Source of the DNA: an uncultured Pelagibacteraceae bacterium
GTDB lineage: Bacteria > Pseudomonadota > Alphaproteobacteria > Pelagibacterales > Pelagibacteraceae
Direction of reading: 5' to 3'
Assembly: GCA_902541745.1 (NCBI GenBank)
Contig: CACBRW010000010.1
Location: 1-35,167 of the forward strand
Length of the DNA stretch: 35,167 nt
In this document: piece after piece, positions 1-7,958 of the stretch
How positions within the stretch are numbered: the first letter of the stretch is position 1
Layout of the letters: every line of letters begins with the position of its first letter
The notes under the pieces: model-generated
The model's input: the letters and a program-made list of their open reading frames with translations, nothing else
Told to the model about the DNA's origin: nothing
Database searches by the model: none
Made by a program: the position numbers and the translations under genes

Positions 1-305
1 ATACCTGTTGTTATTCCTTTTTTTGCCTCAATAGAAATTGTAAAAGCCGTCTTGTTTCTTGATTGATTTACTGGAGACATTAAAGATAAATTTAATCTTT
101 TTGCTTGAAGTGAATCAAGTGCTAAACAAATTAAGCCTCGCCCGTATTTTGCCATGAAGTTAATATTTTTTGCATTTGAGTCTGATGTTGAAATAACTAA
201 ATCTCCTTCATTTTCTCTTTTTTCATCATCTACTAAAATAAACATACCACCTTTTTTGGCTACACTTATAATTGACTCTATTGAGGTAAAGTTATTTTTT
301 TCCAT
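1..305 (-). CDS. ribB: 3,4-dihydroxy-2-butanone 4-phosphate synthase (RibB domain), 3' part outside window
   Basis: The first 101 codons are visible, starting at an ATG at 303-305; the rest runs off the left edge. RibB converts ribulose 5-phosphate to formate and 3,4-dihydroxy-2-butanone 4-phosphate, the four-carbon substrate of lumazine synthase in riboflavin synthesis. The N-terminal signature VDDEKRENEGDL (residues 25-36) holds the acidic Mg/substrate residues, and further on YGRGLICL and a TISIEA...TTG stretch match the family. The start lies 14 bases inside the end of ribE, so translation is probably coupled. Whether a GTP cyclohydrolase II domain is fused to the C-terminus (RibBA), as in many alphaproteobacteria, cannot be seen. 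Confidence 0.9.
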   Translation of the reverse strand, partial: MEKNNFTSIESIISVAKKGGMFILVDDEKRENEGDLVISTSDSNAKNINFMAKYGRGLICLALDSLQAKRLNLSLMSPVNQSRNKTAFTISIEAKKGITTG

Positions 306-885
306 TAAAATAGTTCCTAACGTATTTAGATAAGATATCTATCTCTATGTTGACTAAACTAGATTTTTTTAAAGTTGATAAATTCGTTTCTTTGTAGGTA
401 TGAGGGATAATCCAAATTTGGAATCCTTGTTTAGTCACTTTTGAAATTGTAAGAGAAATACCATTCACACAGATTGACGCTTTTTCTATTAAGTGTTTTC
501 TTTCCTTTTTAGGTAAATCAAAGTCAAAAAGAAATGATTTATCTATTTTTTTAATACTTAATACTTTACCAACAGTATCAACATGTCCTTGACAAATATG
601 TCCTGAAATTTTTGTCCCATATTTTAAAGGTAATTCTAAGTTTATTTTATCTTTTATTTTTAAAAATTTGAATTTTGATCGAATTATAGTTTCTTTCGAA
701 AGATAAAATTCCATAATTTTGGATTTATATGAAATTAAAGTTAGACAGACACCATCACAGGCAACAGACAAACCCATGTCTTTATTGGATACTTTAACAT
801 TACTTTTAACAAAAATGTTAAGACCTTTAGGTCTTTTAATAATTTTAGTAATAGTACCTTGGTTATAAATTATTCCGTTAAACAT
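292..885 (-). CDS. ribE: Riboflavin synthase, alpha chain
   Basis: The 197-residue product joins two molecules of 6,7-dimethyl-8-ribityllumazine to give riboflavin and recycle the pyrimidine. It has the expected tandem lumazine-binding barrels: the family N-terminus MFNGII, a first-barrel DGVCLTL (about residues 44-50), SGHICQGHVD before the second barrel, and the second-barrel copy NGISLTI with IPHTYKETNL. The length is normal for the family. It sits 5 bases after ribD and overlaps ribB by 14 bases. No FMN riboswitch is present immediately upstream because the gene is internal to the operon. Confidence 0.95.
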   Translation of the reverse strand: MFNGIIYNQGTITKIIKRPKGLNIFVKSNVKVSNKDMGLSVACDGVCLTLISYKSKIMEFYLSKETIIRSKFKFLKIKDKINLELPLKYGTKISGHICQGHVDTVGKVLSIKKIDKSFLFDFDLPKKERKHLIEKASICVNGISLTISKVTKQGFQIWIIPHTYKETNLSTLKKSSLVNIEIDILSKYVRNYFNGKK

Positions 886-890
886 TTTTT

Positions 891-1994
891 CTAACTATAT
901 AGTGTTATTCTGTCTTTTCGTAAATTGAGATTTAGATTAATTTTTGTTTTATATTTTTGATTTAATACATTTTGACTACTAAATTTCAAATATTCGAAGT
1001 TTTTAGAGAGATTCTTTGGGCTTTTATACAAATAAAATTTATTAAAAATTTTATTCTTAATCAGTGAATTTGTTAATTTATCTCCTCCTTCAATTAGTAA
1101 ATTTCTGCATCCATAATTATGTAATTTTTTCAAAATTAATTTAATGTCAAATCTGTTATTTCGATCAATTCTAGATTTAATTAGATGAATTCCTTTTCTT
1201 TTGAATTTTGAAATTTTTAATTTGTTTGCTTTATTGTAAAAAATTATAGTATTTTTTTTATTAGAGGATTTTATTATATAACTGTTTATTTTAGAATCTA
1301 ACTTGTTATCTAAAATAATTCTTTTTGGAGAAAATTTTTCAAAACCCTTCAAACGACAATTTAATTTTGGATTATCTTTATTTAGTGTTTTGTGAGTAAT
1401 CATCAAACAATCATTTTGATATCTCAACATTTGTGTAAATTGATCTGAATAAGAATTTGTAATCTTTTTCTGTTTCTTACTGTAAATAATATTATTATTT
1501 GAAATAGCTATTTTACCAGTGACGAAGGGTAATTTTTTCTTTCTATTAAAAAAATACGGTAAATAAAAACGTTCAATTTTATTTTTTAATAAACCTTTTT
1601 TTACAATTATTTTTTTTGACTTTAAAATTTTAAAACTTTTATTTCTTACTCTTTTGTCTATGTCGGTAACAGCATATATAACCTCTGAAATTTTTGATTT
1701 TATTATCGCTTCAGTACATGGTGGTGTTAAACCATGATGACAGCATGGTTCTAAAGTAACATACATTTTTGAACCTTCTAATTCTTCGAAACTATTTTTA
1801 ATCGCATTAAATTCAGCATGTGGTCTTCCATTAGATGAGGTTTGTCCTATAGATATAATTTTATCATTTTTAACAATAACACATCCTACAGAAGGATTTG
1901 ATCCGGTCTGTCCATGACGAGATTTAGCCAAGTCTAAGGCTAATTCCATATAAAATTTATCTTTTGATGAAAATTTATCTTTTTTTGTAGACAT
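891..1994 (-). CDS. ribD: Bifunctional riboflavin deaminase/reductase RibD
   Basis: A two-domain enzyme for the second and third steps of riboflavin synthesis: deamination of the pyrimidine, then NADPH reduction of the ribosyl side chain. The N-terminal cytidine-deaminase-like domain is intact, with H59-A-E61 and a zinc motif with C84 and C93 inside EPCCHHGLTPPC. The C-terminal reductase domain (about 150-367) keeps DNPKLNCRL and LLIEGGDKL but has AISNNN where the family usually reads A-x-S-x-D-G. An open frame extends to a TTG at 2057, but the ATG at 1994 gives MSTKKDKF..., which places the conserved part where RibD proteins normally begin. It overlaps nrdR by 20 bases. Confidence 0.92.
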   Translation of the reverse strand: MSTKKDKFSSKDKFYMELALDLAKSRHGQTGSNPSVGCVIVKNDKIISIGQTSSNGRPHAEFNAIKNSFEELEGSKMYVTLEPCCHHGLTPPCTEAIIKSKISEVIYAVTDIDKRVRNKSFKILKSKKIIVKKGLLKNKIERFYLPYFFNRKKKLPFVTGKIAISNNNIIYSKKQKKITNSYSDQFTQMLRYQNDCLMITHKTLNKDNPKLNCRLKGFEKFSPKRIILDNKLDSKINSYIIKSSNKKNTIIFYNKANKLKISKFKRKGIHLIKSRIDRNNRFDIKLILKKLHNYGCRNLLIEGGDKLTNSLIKNKIFNKFYLYKSPKNLSKNFEYLKFSSQNVLNQKYKTKINLNLNLRKDRITLYS

Positions 1995-2433
1995 CAAGCT
2001 TGTCCACGAATTGTACGAAATCTTTTTCTTCTCTAAAGTTTCTATATACAGATGCAAATCTTACATATCCAACTGGGTCTAAATCTTTTAATCCATCCAT
2101 AACCATTGTCCCAATTGTATTTGTTGATATCTCTCCTTGTCCTAGTTCTTCAAGAGATCTTGAAATATTACTGATGAATTTTTCTATTGTAGCAGTATCT
2201 ATTGGTCTTTTTTTTAGAGCTATGTAGATCGATTTAGATAATTTATCACGATCAAATGACGATTTTCTTCCATTTTTTTTAACAACCATCAATTCTCTAA
2301 ATTGAATTCTCTCAAATGTAGTAAATCTTTCACCACATATGCACAATCTTCTTCTTCTTATTGCGGTACCATCTTCAGTTGGACGTGAGTCTACAACAGA
2401 GGTATCACCTTTTTTTTCGCACGGACAAATCAT
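1975..2433 (-). CDS. nrdR: Transcriptional repressor NrdR with altered zinc ribbon
   Basis: NrdR is an ATP/dATP-sensing repressor that binds NrdR boxes upstream of ribonucleotide reductase genes. At 152 aa it has normal length. The RRRRLC...ERFTTFER core of the zinc ribbon and the following ATP-cone (about residues 48-138, starting VVKKNGRKSSFDRDKL) are clear. Oddly, both zinc knuckles are CxC: C3-P-C5 at the N-terminus and C-I-C-G before ERFTTFER, where the family normally has CPxC and CPxCG. The glyA-nrdR-ribD order is the common alphaproteobacterial arrangement. It starts 3 bases after the glyA stop and overlaps ribD. Confidence 0.95.
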   Translation of the reverse strand: MICPCEKKGDTSVVDSRPTEDGTAIRRRRLCICGERFTTFERIQFRELMVVKKNGRKSSFDRDKLSKSIYIALKKRPIDTATIEKFISNISRSLEELGQGEISTNTIGTMVMDGLKDLDPVGYVRFASVYRNFREEKDFVQFVDKLDVYKKR

Positions 2434-2436
2434 TTA

Positions 2437-3744
2437 CTAAAGGTTCTTATATATCGGAAATGAAGAAGTTAAAGAAATAACTTCATTTTTTACTTCGTTT
2501 TCTATTTTGCTGTTATCTGTTGGGTTTTCAGATAAACCTTTCAGAGTTTTTGTTATTAATTCACCTACTGTTTTAAACTCATTTAATCCAAATCCACGAG
2601 TTGTAGCCGCTTGAGTTCCTAATCTTATTCCAGATGTAATCATTGGTTTTTCTGTATCAAATGGAATACCATTTTTATTACATGTAATGTTTGCTCTAGA
2701 CAAACTCTCTGCTGCAAGATTTCCTTTTACATTGTAGGGTCTCAAATCAACTAACATCAAATGTGTATCTGTTCCATCTGAATAAATTTTAAATCCATTA
2801 TTTTTTAAAGTTTCTGCTAACATTTTTGCATTTGCTAAAACAGATTTAATGTAATCTTGAAATTCTGGTTGTAGCGCTTCAAGAAAGCCAGCTGCTTTTG
2901 CTGCAATAATATGCATTAAAGGTCCTCCCTGATAACCAGGAAAAACGGCTGTGTTAAATTTTTTAGCAAGATCTTCATGATTAGTTAAAATTATTCCTCC
3001 TCTTGCGCTTCTAAATACTTTGTGAGTTGTTGATGTAACCACATGAGCATAGTCACATGGATTAGGATATCCTTTACCAGCAACTAATCCAGAGAAGTGA
3101 GCCATATCAACCATTAAGTAAGCTCCAACCTTGTCTGCTATCTCTCTAAATCTTTTAAAGTCAATTACTCGAGAATAAGCACTTCCACCTGCAATGATTA
3201 GTTTAGGTTTATGCTCTAAAGCAAGTTTTTCAACATTATCATAGTCTATCAACTCAGATTCTTTGTCTACATCATAACCTACGGCGTTAAACCATTTGCC
3301 AGACATTGAAATTTTTAATCCATGAGTAATATGGCCACCTGAATTTAAACTCATACCCATAAATGTTTCACCTGGGCTTAACAAAGCTAAAAATACTGCT
3401 CCATTAGCTTGTGCACCTGAGTGTGGTTGTGCATTTGCAAATTTACAATTGAATAATTTTTTTAATCTTTCAATAGCAAGATTTTCAGCCACATCAACGT
3501 GTTCGCATCCATTATAATATCTTTTACCAGGATAACCTTCAGCATATTTATTAGTTAAAACTGATCCTTGCGCCTCTAATACTGCTTGAGATACTATATT
3601 TTCAGACGCAATTAGCTCAATATGTTGTTGTTGTCTGATTAACTCATCTTTAATAGCTTTATAAAGCTCTGGATCTTTTACAGATAAACTATCCTCAAAA
3701 AAACTTTTATAACTATCATTTAAATAACTTTTTTCGCTTGACAT
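2437..3744 (-). CDS. glyA: Serine hydroxymethyltransferase
   Basis: A PLP enzyme that interconverts serine plus tetrahydrofolate with glycine plus 5,10-methylene-THF. The 435-residue chain shows the full SHMT signature: [20 protein letters not shown] (about 65-84), [12 protein letters not shown] (211-222) and the Schiff-base lysine K242 in [13 protein letters not shown]. It follows rpiB by 2 bases and precedes nrdR by 3, so it is operon-internal with no room for its own glycine riboswitch. Functionally it pairs with the sarcosine oxidase locus at 15.6-20.7 kb, whose glycine and C1 products are the GlyA substrates for serine synthesis. Confidence 0.98.
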   Translation of the reverse strand: MSSEKSYLNDSYKSFFEDSLSVKDPELYKAIKDELIRQQQHIELIASENIVSQAVLEAQGSVLTNKYAEGYPGKRYYNGCEHVDVAENLAIERLKKLFNCKFANAQPHSGAQANGAVFLALLSPGETFMGMSLNSGGHITHGLKISMSGKWFNAVGYDVDKESELIDYDNVEKLALEHKPKLIIAGGSAYSRVIDFKRFREIADKVGAYLMVDMAHFSGLVAGKGYPNPCDYAHVVTSTTHKVFRSARGGIILTNHEDLAKKFNTAVFPGYQGGPLMHIIAAKAAGFLEALQPEFQDYIKSVLANAKMLAETLKNNGFKIYSDGTDTHLMLVDLRPYNVKGNLAAESLSRANITCNKNGIPFDTEKPMITSGIRLGTQAATTRGFGLNEFKTVGELITKTLKGLSENPTDNSKIENEVKNEVISLTSSFPIYKNL

Positions 3745-3746
3745 AA

Positions 3747-4172
3747 TTATATTTTCTTAACCCTTCTCAAGTGTCTACCACCATTAAATTTTGTATTTAA
3801 AAAAACACTTACAAATTTTAAAGCATTTTTTTTGGTTATTAACCTTGATCCTAATGTAATGATATTTGCATCGTTATGCAATCTGGATAATTTAGTTGAT
3901 TTTAGATTAAAACATTGTGCAGCACGAATATTTTTATGCTTATTTGCCGCAATATTCATACCAGTCCCAGATCCACACACTAAAATACCAACATTACTCT
4001 TGCTTGATTTGACTTTTCTAGCAACTTTATGAGCATAGTCAGGATAATCAACATTGCTGTCATCTTTTGGACCCAGGTCCTCAAATTTAACTTTTTTATT
4101 TTTTAAATAATTTTTAATTATCTCTTTTAATTTAAATCCAGCGTGATCTGATGAAATAAATATTTTTTTCAA
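3747..4172 (-). CDS. rpiB: Ribose 5-phosphate isomerase B, TTG start
   Basis: Interconverts ribose 5-phosphate and ribulose 5-phosphate; the latter is the substrate of RibB further down the same run. The 141-residue protein has the LacAB/RpiB features: [10 protein letters not shown] at the N-terminus, the catalytic-type cysteine C66 in [14 protein letters not shown], and [14 protein letters not shown]. The start must be the TTG at 4170-4172: the frame is closed by a stop about seven codons upstream and no ATG or GTG intervenes, while the resulting N-terminus aligns with the family's usual MKKI start. The gene follows the hydroxylase stop by a single base. Confidence 0.95.
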   Translation of the reverse strand: MKKIFISSDHAGFKLKEIIKNYLKNKKVKFEDLGPKDDSNVDYPDYAHKVARKVKSSKSNVGILVCGSGTGMNIAANKHKNIRAAQCFNLKSTKLSRLHNDANIITLGSRLITKKNALKFVSVFLNTKFNGGRHLRRVKKI

Positions 4173-4173
4173 A

Positions 4174-4812
4174 TTAATTAAATTTGTAATCTAAAACACA
4201 AGCGACTAAATGTATTCTATTCTCTTCTCCACCATTAAATGCATTGTGATACTTGGTATTATTTGTAATCCAAACAGAACCATCAGCAGGCATATGTTTC
4301 GCAACGTTATCAATAACCATGATGCAGCCAGGATTAGTAATTAAAGGTATGTGTAATCTCGGCTCAGGATCTCTATGCCAGCTTAAAGTTGATCTTGGCT
4401 CTTTTAAAAGAATTCTTACTCTTCCAAGCTTATATCTAGATGAAAGAGTGTCATATACTTCTTTGAAATAAGTATTTTCATAATCTTTTATAAATTCTGA
4501 ATATAATGACTCATTAAGCGTCTCATCTCTAACAACCTCTTTTCCTGATTTATCAGGTTTTGTCCAATATACTCCTCTAGCCTTGTTACCTTTAATTGAG
4601 TCTGGGTCACCAGGTATTTGAGTTAATGATATCGCTCCAAAATGTGTTACACCAGCATCTTCAAATTTTTTAATCTTAACTATTTGATGATAAGCTTCTT
4701 GCAACTTTTCAATATCAAACTTAATTTCTTGTTTCTGAAAATCGCTAAAGTCTAATACTCTATCTTCTTTTTTAATATTTAAGTCTATTACTTTTGAATT
4801 TTCTATTGTCAT
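4174..4812 (-). CDS. Aspartyl/asparaginyl beta-hydroxylase-like Fe(II)/2-oxoglutarate oxygenase
   Basis: A 212-residue cytoplasmic protein with no signal peptide. The C-terminal half is a double-stranded beta-helix oxygenase of the Asp/Asn (Asp_Arg) hydroxylase family: H146-R-D148 in the context STLSWHRDPEPRLHIPL gives the HxD iron ligands, H189 in YHNAFNGG is the distal histidine, and R199 is placed to bind 2-oxoglutarate. The N-terminal 50 residues are charged and not recognised. The substrate is unknown; relatives hydroxylate peptide Asp/Asn/Arg side chains or small molecules. It is the first gene of the run that continues into rpiB-glyA-nrdR-rib, so it should share their promoter. Family call is firm, function open. 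Confidence 0.8.
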   Translation of the reverse strand: MTIENSKVIDLNIKKEDRVLDFSDFQKQEIKFDIEKLQEAYHQIVKIKKFEDAGVTHFGAISLTQIPGDPDSIKGNKARGVYWTKPDKSGKEVVRDETLNESLYSEFIKDYENTYFKEVYDTLSSRYKLGRVRILLKEPRSTLSWHRDPEPRLHIPLITNPGCIMVIDNVAKHMPADGSVWITNNTKYHNAFNGGEENRIHLVACVLDYKFN

Positions 4813-4885
4813 CTTGATTGCTTTCTACCCTTTTTTTTGTATATGTGTATATTACATTTGTCGCAATTTAAAAGTAAATTAAAAC
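4813..4885. promoter_or_regulatory. Divergent promoter region between the hydroxylase-rpiB-glyA run and hemB
   Basis: At 73 bases this is the longest non-genic stretch in the window and must contain the start signals for two divergent transcripts. A near-palindromic AT block (TATATGTGTATATTA, about 4840-4854) gives a possible -10 for hemB (TATATT, 4848-4853) and, on the other strand, TAATAT for the hydroxylase. I see no convincing -35 for either direction and no strong Shine-Dalgarno before either ATG. Assignment is by position and AT pattern only. Confidence 0.35.
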
Positions 4886-5875
4886 ATGATTATTGGGAAA
4901 TATCCGAGTCTTAGACTTAGAAGAAATAGAAAAGAATCTTGGTCAAGAAGACTGATTCAAGAAAATACCTTAAGTCCAAATGATTTTATATTACCTATTT
5001 TTTTAATTGAAGGATCAAATAAACGGCAAAAGATTTCATCAATGCCAGGTGTATACAGATATACAATTAATCGATTGAGTCAAATAGTGGACAGAGCCAT
5101 AAAAAAAAAGATACCAATGGTTGCGCTTTTTCCAAAAACCCAAAATGTACATAAAGATGAATTGGGAACAGAATCACTTAATGAAAAAAATTTAGTTTGT
5201 AGAGCAATTAAAGAAATTAAAAAAAGATACAAAAATCAAATAGGTATAATGTGCGACGTAGCATTAGATCCCTACACATCACATGGTCATGACGGTTTAA
5301 TTAAATCTAACACTATTCTAAACGACGAGACTGTAGAGGTACTGATTAATCAATCATTACTTCAGGCAGAAATGGGTTGTGATGTAATTGCCCCATCAGA
5401 TATGATGGATGGCAGAATAGGAAAAATAAGAAAAGCTTTAGATAAAAATAAATTCCAAAACGTTCAAATATTATCTTACGCTGCAAAATATGCCTCAAGC
5501 TTTTATGGACCATTTAGAGATGCAGTCGGTTCTAAAGGCTCATTAAAAGGAGACAAAAAAACTTATCAGATGGATTATAGAAATTCTGATGAAGCTTTAA
5601 GAGAAGTTGCACTAGATATTAAAGAAGGTGCAGATATGGTAATGGTTAAACCTGGTATGCCTTACTTAGACATAATAAGATCAATAAAAGAAAAATTTAA
5701 ATTACCTGTATTTGCCTATCAAGTATCAGGAGAATACAGCTTAATTGAAACAGCAATAACGAAAAAATTAATTAATAAAGATGCTATATATGAAAGCTTA
5801 GTCGCTTTTAAGAGAGCTGGTGCCAATGCTATAGTAAGTTATTACGCTGATAGAATTGATAAAATAATAAAATAG
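4886..5875 (+). CDS. hemB: Delta-aminolevulinic acid dehydratase (porphobilinogen synthase)
   Basis: Condenses two 5-aminolevulinates to porphobilinogen in heme synthesis. The 329-residue protein has both active-site lysines: K201 in SYAAKYASSFYGPF and K255 in MVMVKPGMPYLD (Schiff base). At the metal site it reads DVALDPYTSHGHDG (D128...D136) where zinc enzymes carry cysteines, so this is the aspartate-rich, Mg/K-dependent type known from Pseudomonas and rhizobia rather than the zinc type. It is a single-gene transcript with its own promoter. Its TAG stop is immediately followed, with no spacer, by the recO stop on the other strand. Confidence 0.98.
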   Translation: MIIGKYPSLRLRRNRKESWSRRLIQENTLSPNDFILPIFLIEGSNKRQKISSMPGVYRYTINRLSQIVDRAIKKKIPMVALFPKTQNVHKDELGTESLNEKNLVCRAIKEIKKRYKNQIGIMCDVALDPYTSHGHDGLIKSNTILNDETVEVLINQSLLQAEMGCDVIAPSDMMDGRIGKIRKALDKNKFQNVQILSYAAKYASSFYGPFRDAVGSKGSLKGDKKTYQMDYRNSDEALREVALDIKEGADMVMVKPGMPYLDIIRSIKEKFKLPVFAYQVSGEYSLIETAITKKLINKDAIYESLVAFKRAGANAIVSYYADRIDKIIK

Positions 5876-6556
5876 TTATTTTAATGTATTTAAAAATAGT
5901 AACCTGCTATTAGGATAATTTAAATTATTTGGTTTTAATATAGTTTTATCCAAATAATCACCTACTAATTTCAAACCGCTCAGTAAAGTGCTGAGATCAT
6001 TAACTTCTATATCTTTTTCAATCAAAAAATTAGGTACATATTTTTTTTCATTTAAAGAACTAGCGAAATATACAGTCTTGTTACCTTCTAAATCTTTTTC
6101 AACTAAATTTTCGAGTGCTAAGTCATATCCTAAAATTTTAAGTAACTCCAATTCCCAAAAAACATATTTTTTTAACCAATCTTTTTCTTTTAGAATTAAA
6201 AATAAATTTTGAATTATAAAATAAACTTTATCATTAGATTGAGACTCAGCTGTTAGTATTTTAATCAAATTCATTGCAGAAGAAATACAAGACAGCTTTT
6301 GTTTGTGATCAAAATATAATGGAGTATAGGCATTTAAAATTTCAATTTTAAAATAACCTATTCTATTTTCATTTTTAGAATTATAATTAACATGGAGTTT
6401 GTTGCCAACTTGAAGATAATTTTTAATTTTTTTTGAAGTACCACCAAATATAATTCCTGATATCTTTCCTTTTTCTTTTGTAAATAATTCAACAATTAAT
6501 GAATTTTCATTATATCTTGTTTTGCTTATTAAAAATCCTTCGTCTGACCAATTCAT
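5876..6556 (-). CDS. recO: DNA repair protein RecO
   Basis: Mediator that helps load RecA onto SSB-coated single-stranded DNA in the RecFOR pathway. The 226-residue chain starts with the RecO OB-fold signature (DEGFLISKTRYNENSLIVEL, then FTKEKGKISGIIFGG), followed by the helical C-terminal domain. I see no four-cysteine zinc finger of the Deinococcus type. It is the last gene of the ten-gene run and overlaps rnc by 4 bases (ATGA). In most proteobacteria era lies between rnc and recO; here it is absent. The stop abuts the hemB stop. Confidence 0.93.
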   Translation of the reverse strand: MNWSDEGFLISKTRYNENSLIVELFTKEKGKISGIIFGGTSKKIKNYLQVGNKLHVNYNSKNENRIGYFKIEILNAYTPLYFDHKQKLSCISSAMNLIKILTAESQSNDKVYFIIQNLFLILKEKDWLKKYVFWELELLKILGYDLALENLVEKDLEGNKTVYFASSLNEKKYVPNFLIEKDIEVNDLSTLLSGLKLVGDYLDKTILKPNNLNYPNSRLLFLNTLK

Positions 6557-7221
6557 TTTTTATTTGTATTTTTCAAACATTCTATTGCAGCATTTTGTTC
6601 AGCTTCTTTCTTTGATTTTCCAGTAGCTATAAAATATTTTGTATTGGGTAATTTTACTCCAACTTTGAATATAGGTTTATGTCTTGGACCTGTATTTGAA
6701 ATCAATTTATACGTTGGTAATTTTTTAAAGTTTTTTAAAGTTAGTTCCTGTAGCTTTGTTTTTGCATCTATTTCTGTAACAACACTTTTTTCAATATGAT
6801 CTTGCCACAAGTCTAAAATTTTTTTTTCTACAATTGTAAAACCTTTATCAAGATATATAGCACCAATTAATGCTTCACAGCTATCAGATATAATTTTATC
6901 TTCAATTTTTATTTTTTTATTGTTAGGGTTAAATGTTTTAACATAACTAGATAAATTGATTTTTTTTGCTATATCCAAACAGGTTTTTTTATTCACTAAT
7001 GATGCAAATTTTTTATCAAGAATACCTTCTTTTTCCTCAGGATAAATTTCTAAAAGTTTTTTTGCTATCACCAAGCCAAGAACTCTATCACCAAGAAACT
7101 CTATTTTTTCATTATTTTCATTTGGATTGAAGCTTTTATGTGTGAGGGCTTGAATAAGAAGATCTTTATTTTTAAATTTTAAATCAATTTTTTTTTCTAA
7201 ACTCTGGTAGTTAATTTTCAT
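6553..7221 (-). CDS. rnc: Ribonuclease III
   Basis: Endonuclease for double-stranded RNA that acts on rRNA precursors, mRNAs and sense/antisense duplexes. The 222-residue protein has the catalytic signature NEKIEFLGDRVLGLVIA (about 37-53) and a second acidic site SDSCEALIGAIYLDKG, followed by a double-stranded-RNA-binding domain from about residue 155 (KTKLQELTLK... to EAEQNAAIECL). The ATG overlaps the lepB stop by one base (TAATG) and its TGA overlaps the recO ATG, so it is tightly coupled on both sides. With convergent genes this close, overlapping antisense 3' ends would be natural RNase III substrates (inference). Confidence 0.97.
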   Translation of the reverse strand: MKINYQSLEKKIDLKFKNKDLLIQALTHKSFNPNENNEKIEFLGDRVLGLVIAKKLLEIYPEEKEGILDKKFASLVNKKTCLDIAKKINLSSYVKTFNPNNKKIKIEDKIISDSCEALIGAIYLDKGFTIVEKKILDLWQDHIEKSVVTEIDAKTKLQELTLKNFKKLPTYKLISNTGPRHKPIFKVGVKLPNTKYFIATGKSKKEAEQNAAIECLKNTNKK

Positions 7222-7958
7222 TAGTTAATTTTATTAAATGTTCTATTAAATCTTATTGACTTATGCCATTTCCAAAATTCTATAAAACTTCCTATTTTTT
7301 TATCAGAAGAAAAAAATATAAATTGAGCTTTTCCTACTAAATTATCTTTATGCACATATCCTACACTTGTTAAATATCTGCTATCTTTAGAACAATCCCT
7401 GTTGTCCCCTAAAAAGAAATAATGATCTTTTGGTACAGTAAACACATCTGAATTTTGATAGGTGTAATCTTTAAGATAAACAGTATGAAACTTTTTTCCA
7501 TTTGAAAGCTTTTCCTCAAACTTATAAACATCGATGCTTTTGTCTCCGCAGAAAATAGTAGTTTTGCTATTAATTTTAGATTTAAGAATTTCAGAATTAT
7601 TCAAATATAAATTAGAGTCTATGAACTGAATTTTATCACCAGGCAAACCAATTAATCTTTTAATGTAGTCTGTTCTATTATCTGCGGGAGTTTTAAACAC
7701 AATCACATCTCCCCTCTCTGGAGTGCTAAACATAATTCTTTTTCTTAATATTGGAGGGCTAAAAGGAAATGAATGCTTACTATAACCATAGGTATATTTT
7801 GTTACAAACAATCTATCACCTACTAACAAAGTAGGTTCCATGGATGAGGATGGAATATAAAATGGTTGTACCAAAAGCGATCTAATTATAACCGCAATTA
7901 TTAATGCATAAATTAAAGTTTTTATATTTTCTGAAAAAAAATTTTTATCTAATTTCAT
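7221..7958 (-). CDS. lepB: Signal peptidase I
   Basis: Inner-membrane serine protease that removes signal peptides from Sec/Tat exported proteins. One N-terminal transmembrane helix (about residues 13-30) is followed by the periplasmic catalytic domain. The Ser-Lys dyad is visible: S39 in IPSSSMEPTL and K100 in YIKRLIGLPGD; box E is GDNRDCSKDSR. The 245-residue length with a single anchor is typical of alphaproteobacteria. It overlaps acpS by 4 bases (ATGA) and rnc by 1. A likely client in this window is the lytic transglycosylase at 13247-15472. Confidence 0.97.
   Translation of the reverse strand: MKLDKNFFSENIKTLIYALIIAVIIRSLLVQPFYIPSSSMEPTLLVGDRLFVTKYTYGYSKHSFPFSPPILRKRIMFSTPERGDVIVFKTPADNRTDYIKRLIGLPGDKIQFIDSNLYLNNSEILKSKINSKTTIFCGDKSIDVYKFEEKLSNGKKFHTVYLKDYTYQNSDVFTVPKDHYFFLGDNRDCSKDSRYLTSVGYVHKDNLVGKAQFIFFSSDKKIGSFIEFWKWHKSIRFNRTFNKIN

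Noticed and set aside
891-1994. RibD reductase domain as degenerate or non-functional
   Set aside because: AISNNN departs from the usual A-x-S-x-D-G, but other conserved segments (DNPKLNCRL, LLIEGGDKL) are present and alphaproteobacterial RibD varies here; not enough to call loss of function.
1995-2057. RibD N-terminal extension and possible FMN riboswitch before ribD
   Set aside because: The region codes for the NrdR C-terminus; no RFN element features are seen and the family N-terminus begins at the ATG at 1994.
2000-2227. Open frame on the plus strand inside nrdR, and similar opposite-strand frames inside rpiB, recO, pdxJ, pyrE, soxB, gatB, topA and ugd
   Set aside because: They lie wholly within well-supported genes, have no recognisable domains, and are rich in Phe/Leu/Ser as expected for the complement of Lys/Glu-rich AT-biased genes.
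3744-3747. Glycine riboswitch upstream of glyA
   Set aside because: SAR11 is known for glycine riboswitches, but only two bases separate rpiB from glyA and no aptamer-like structure is present upstream.
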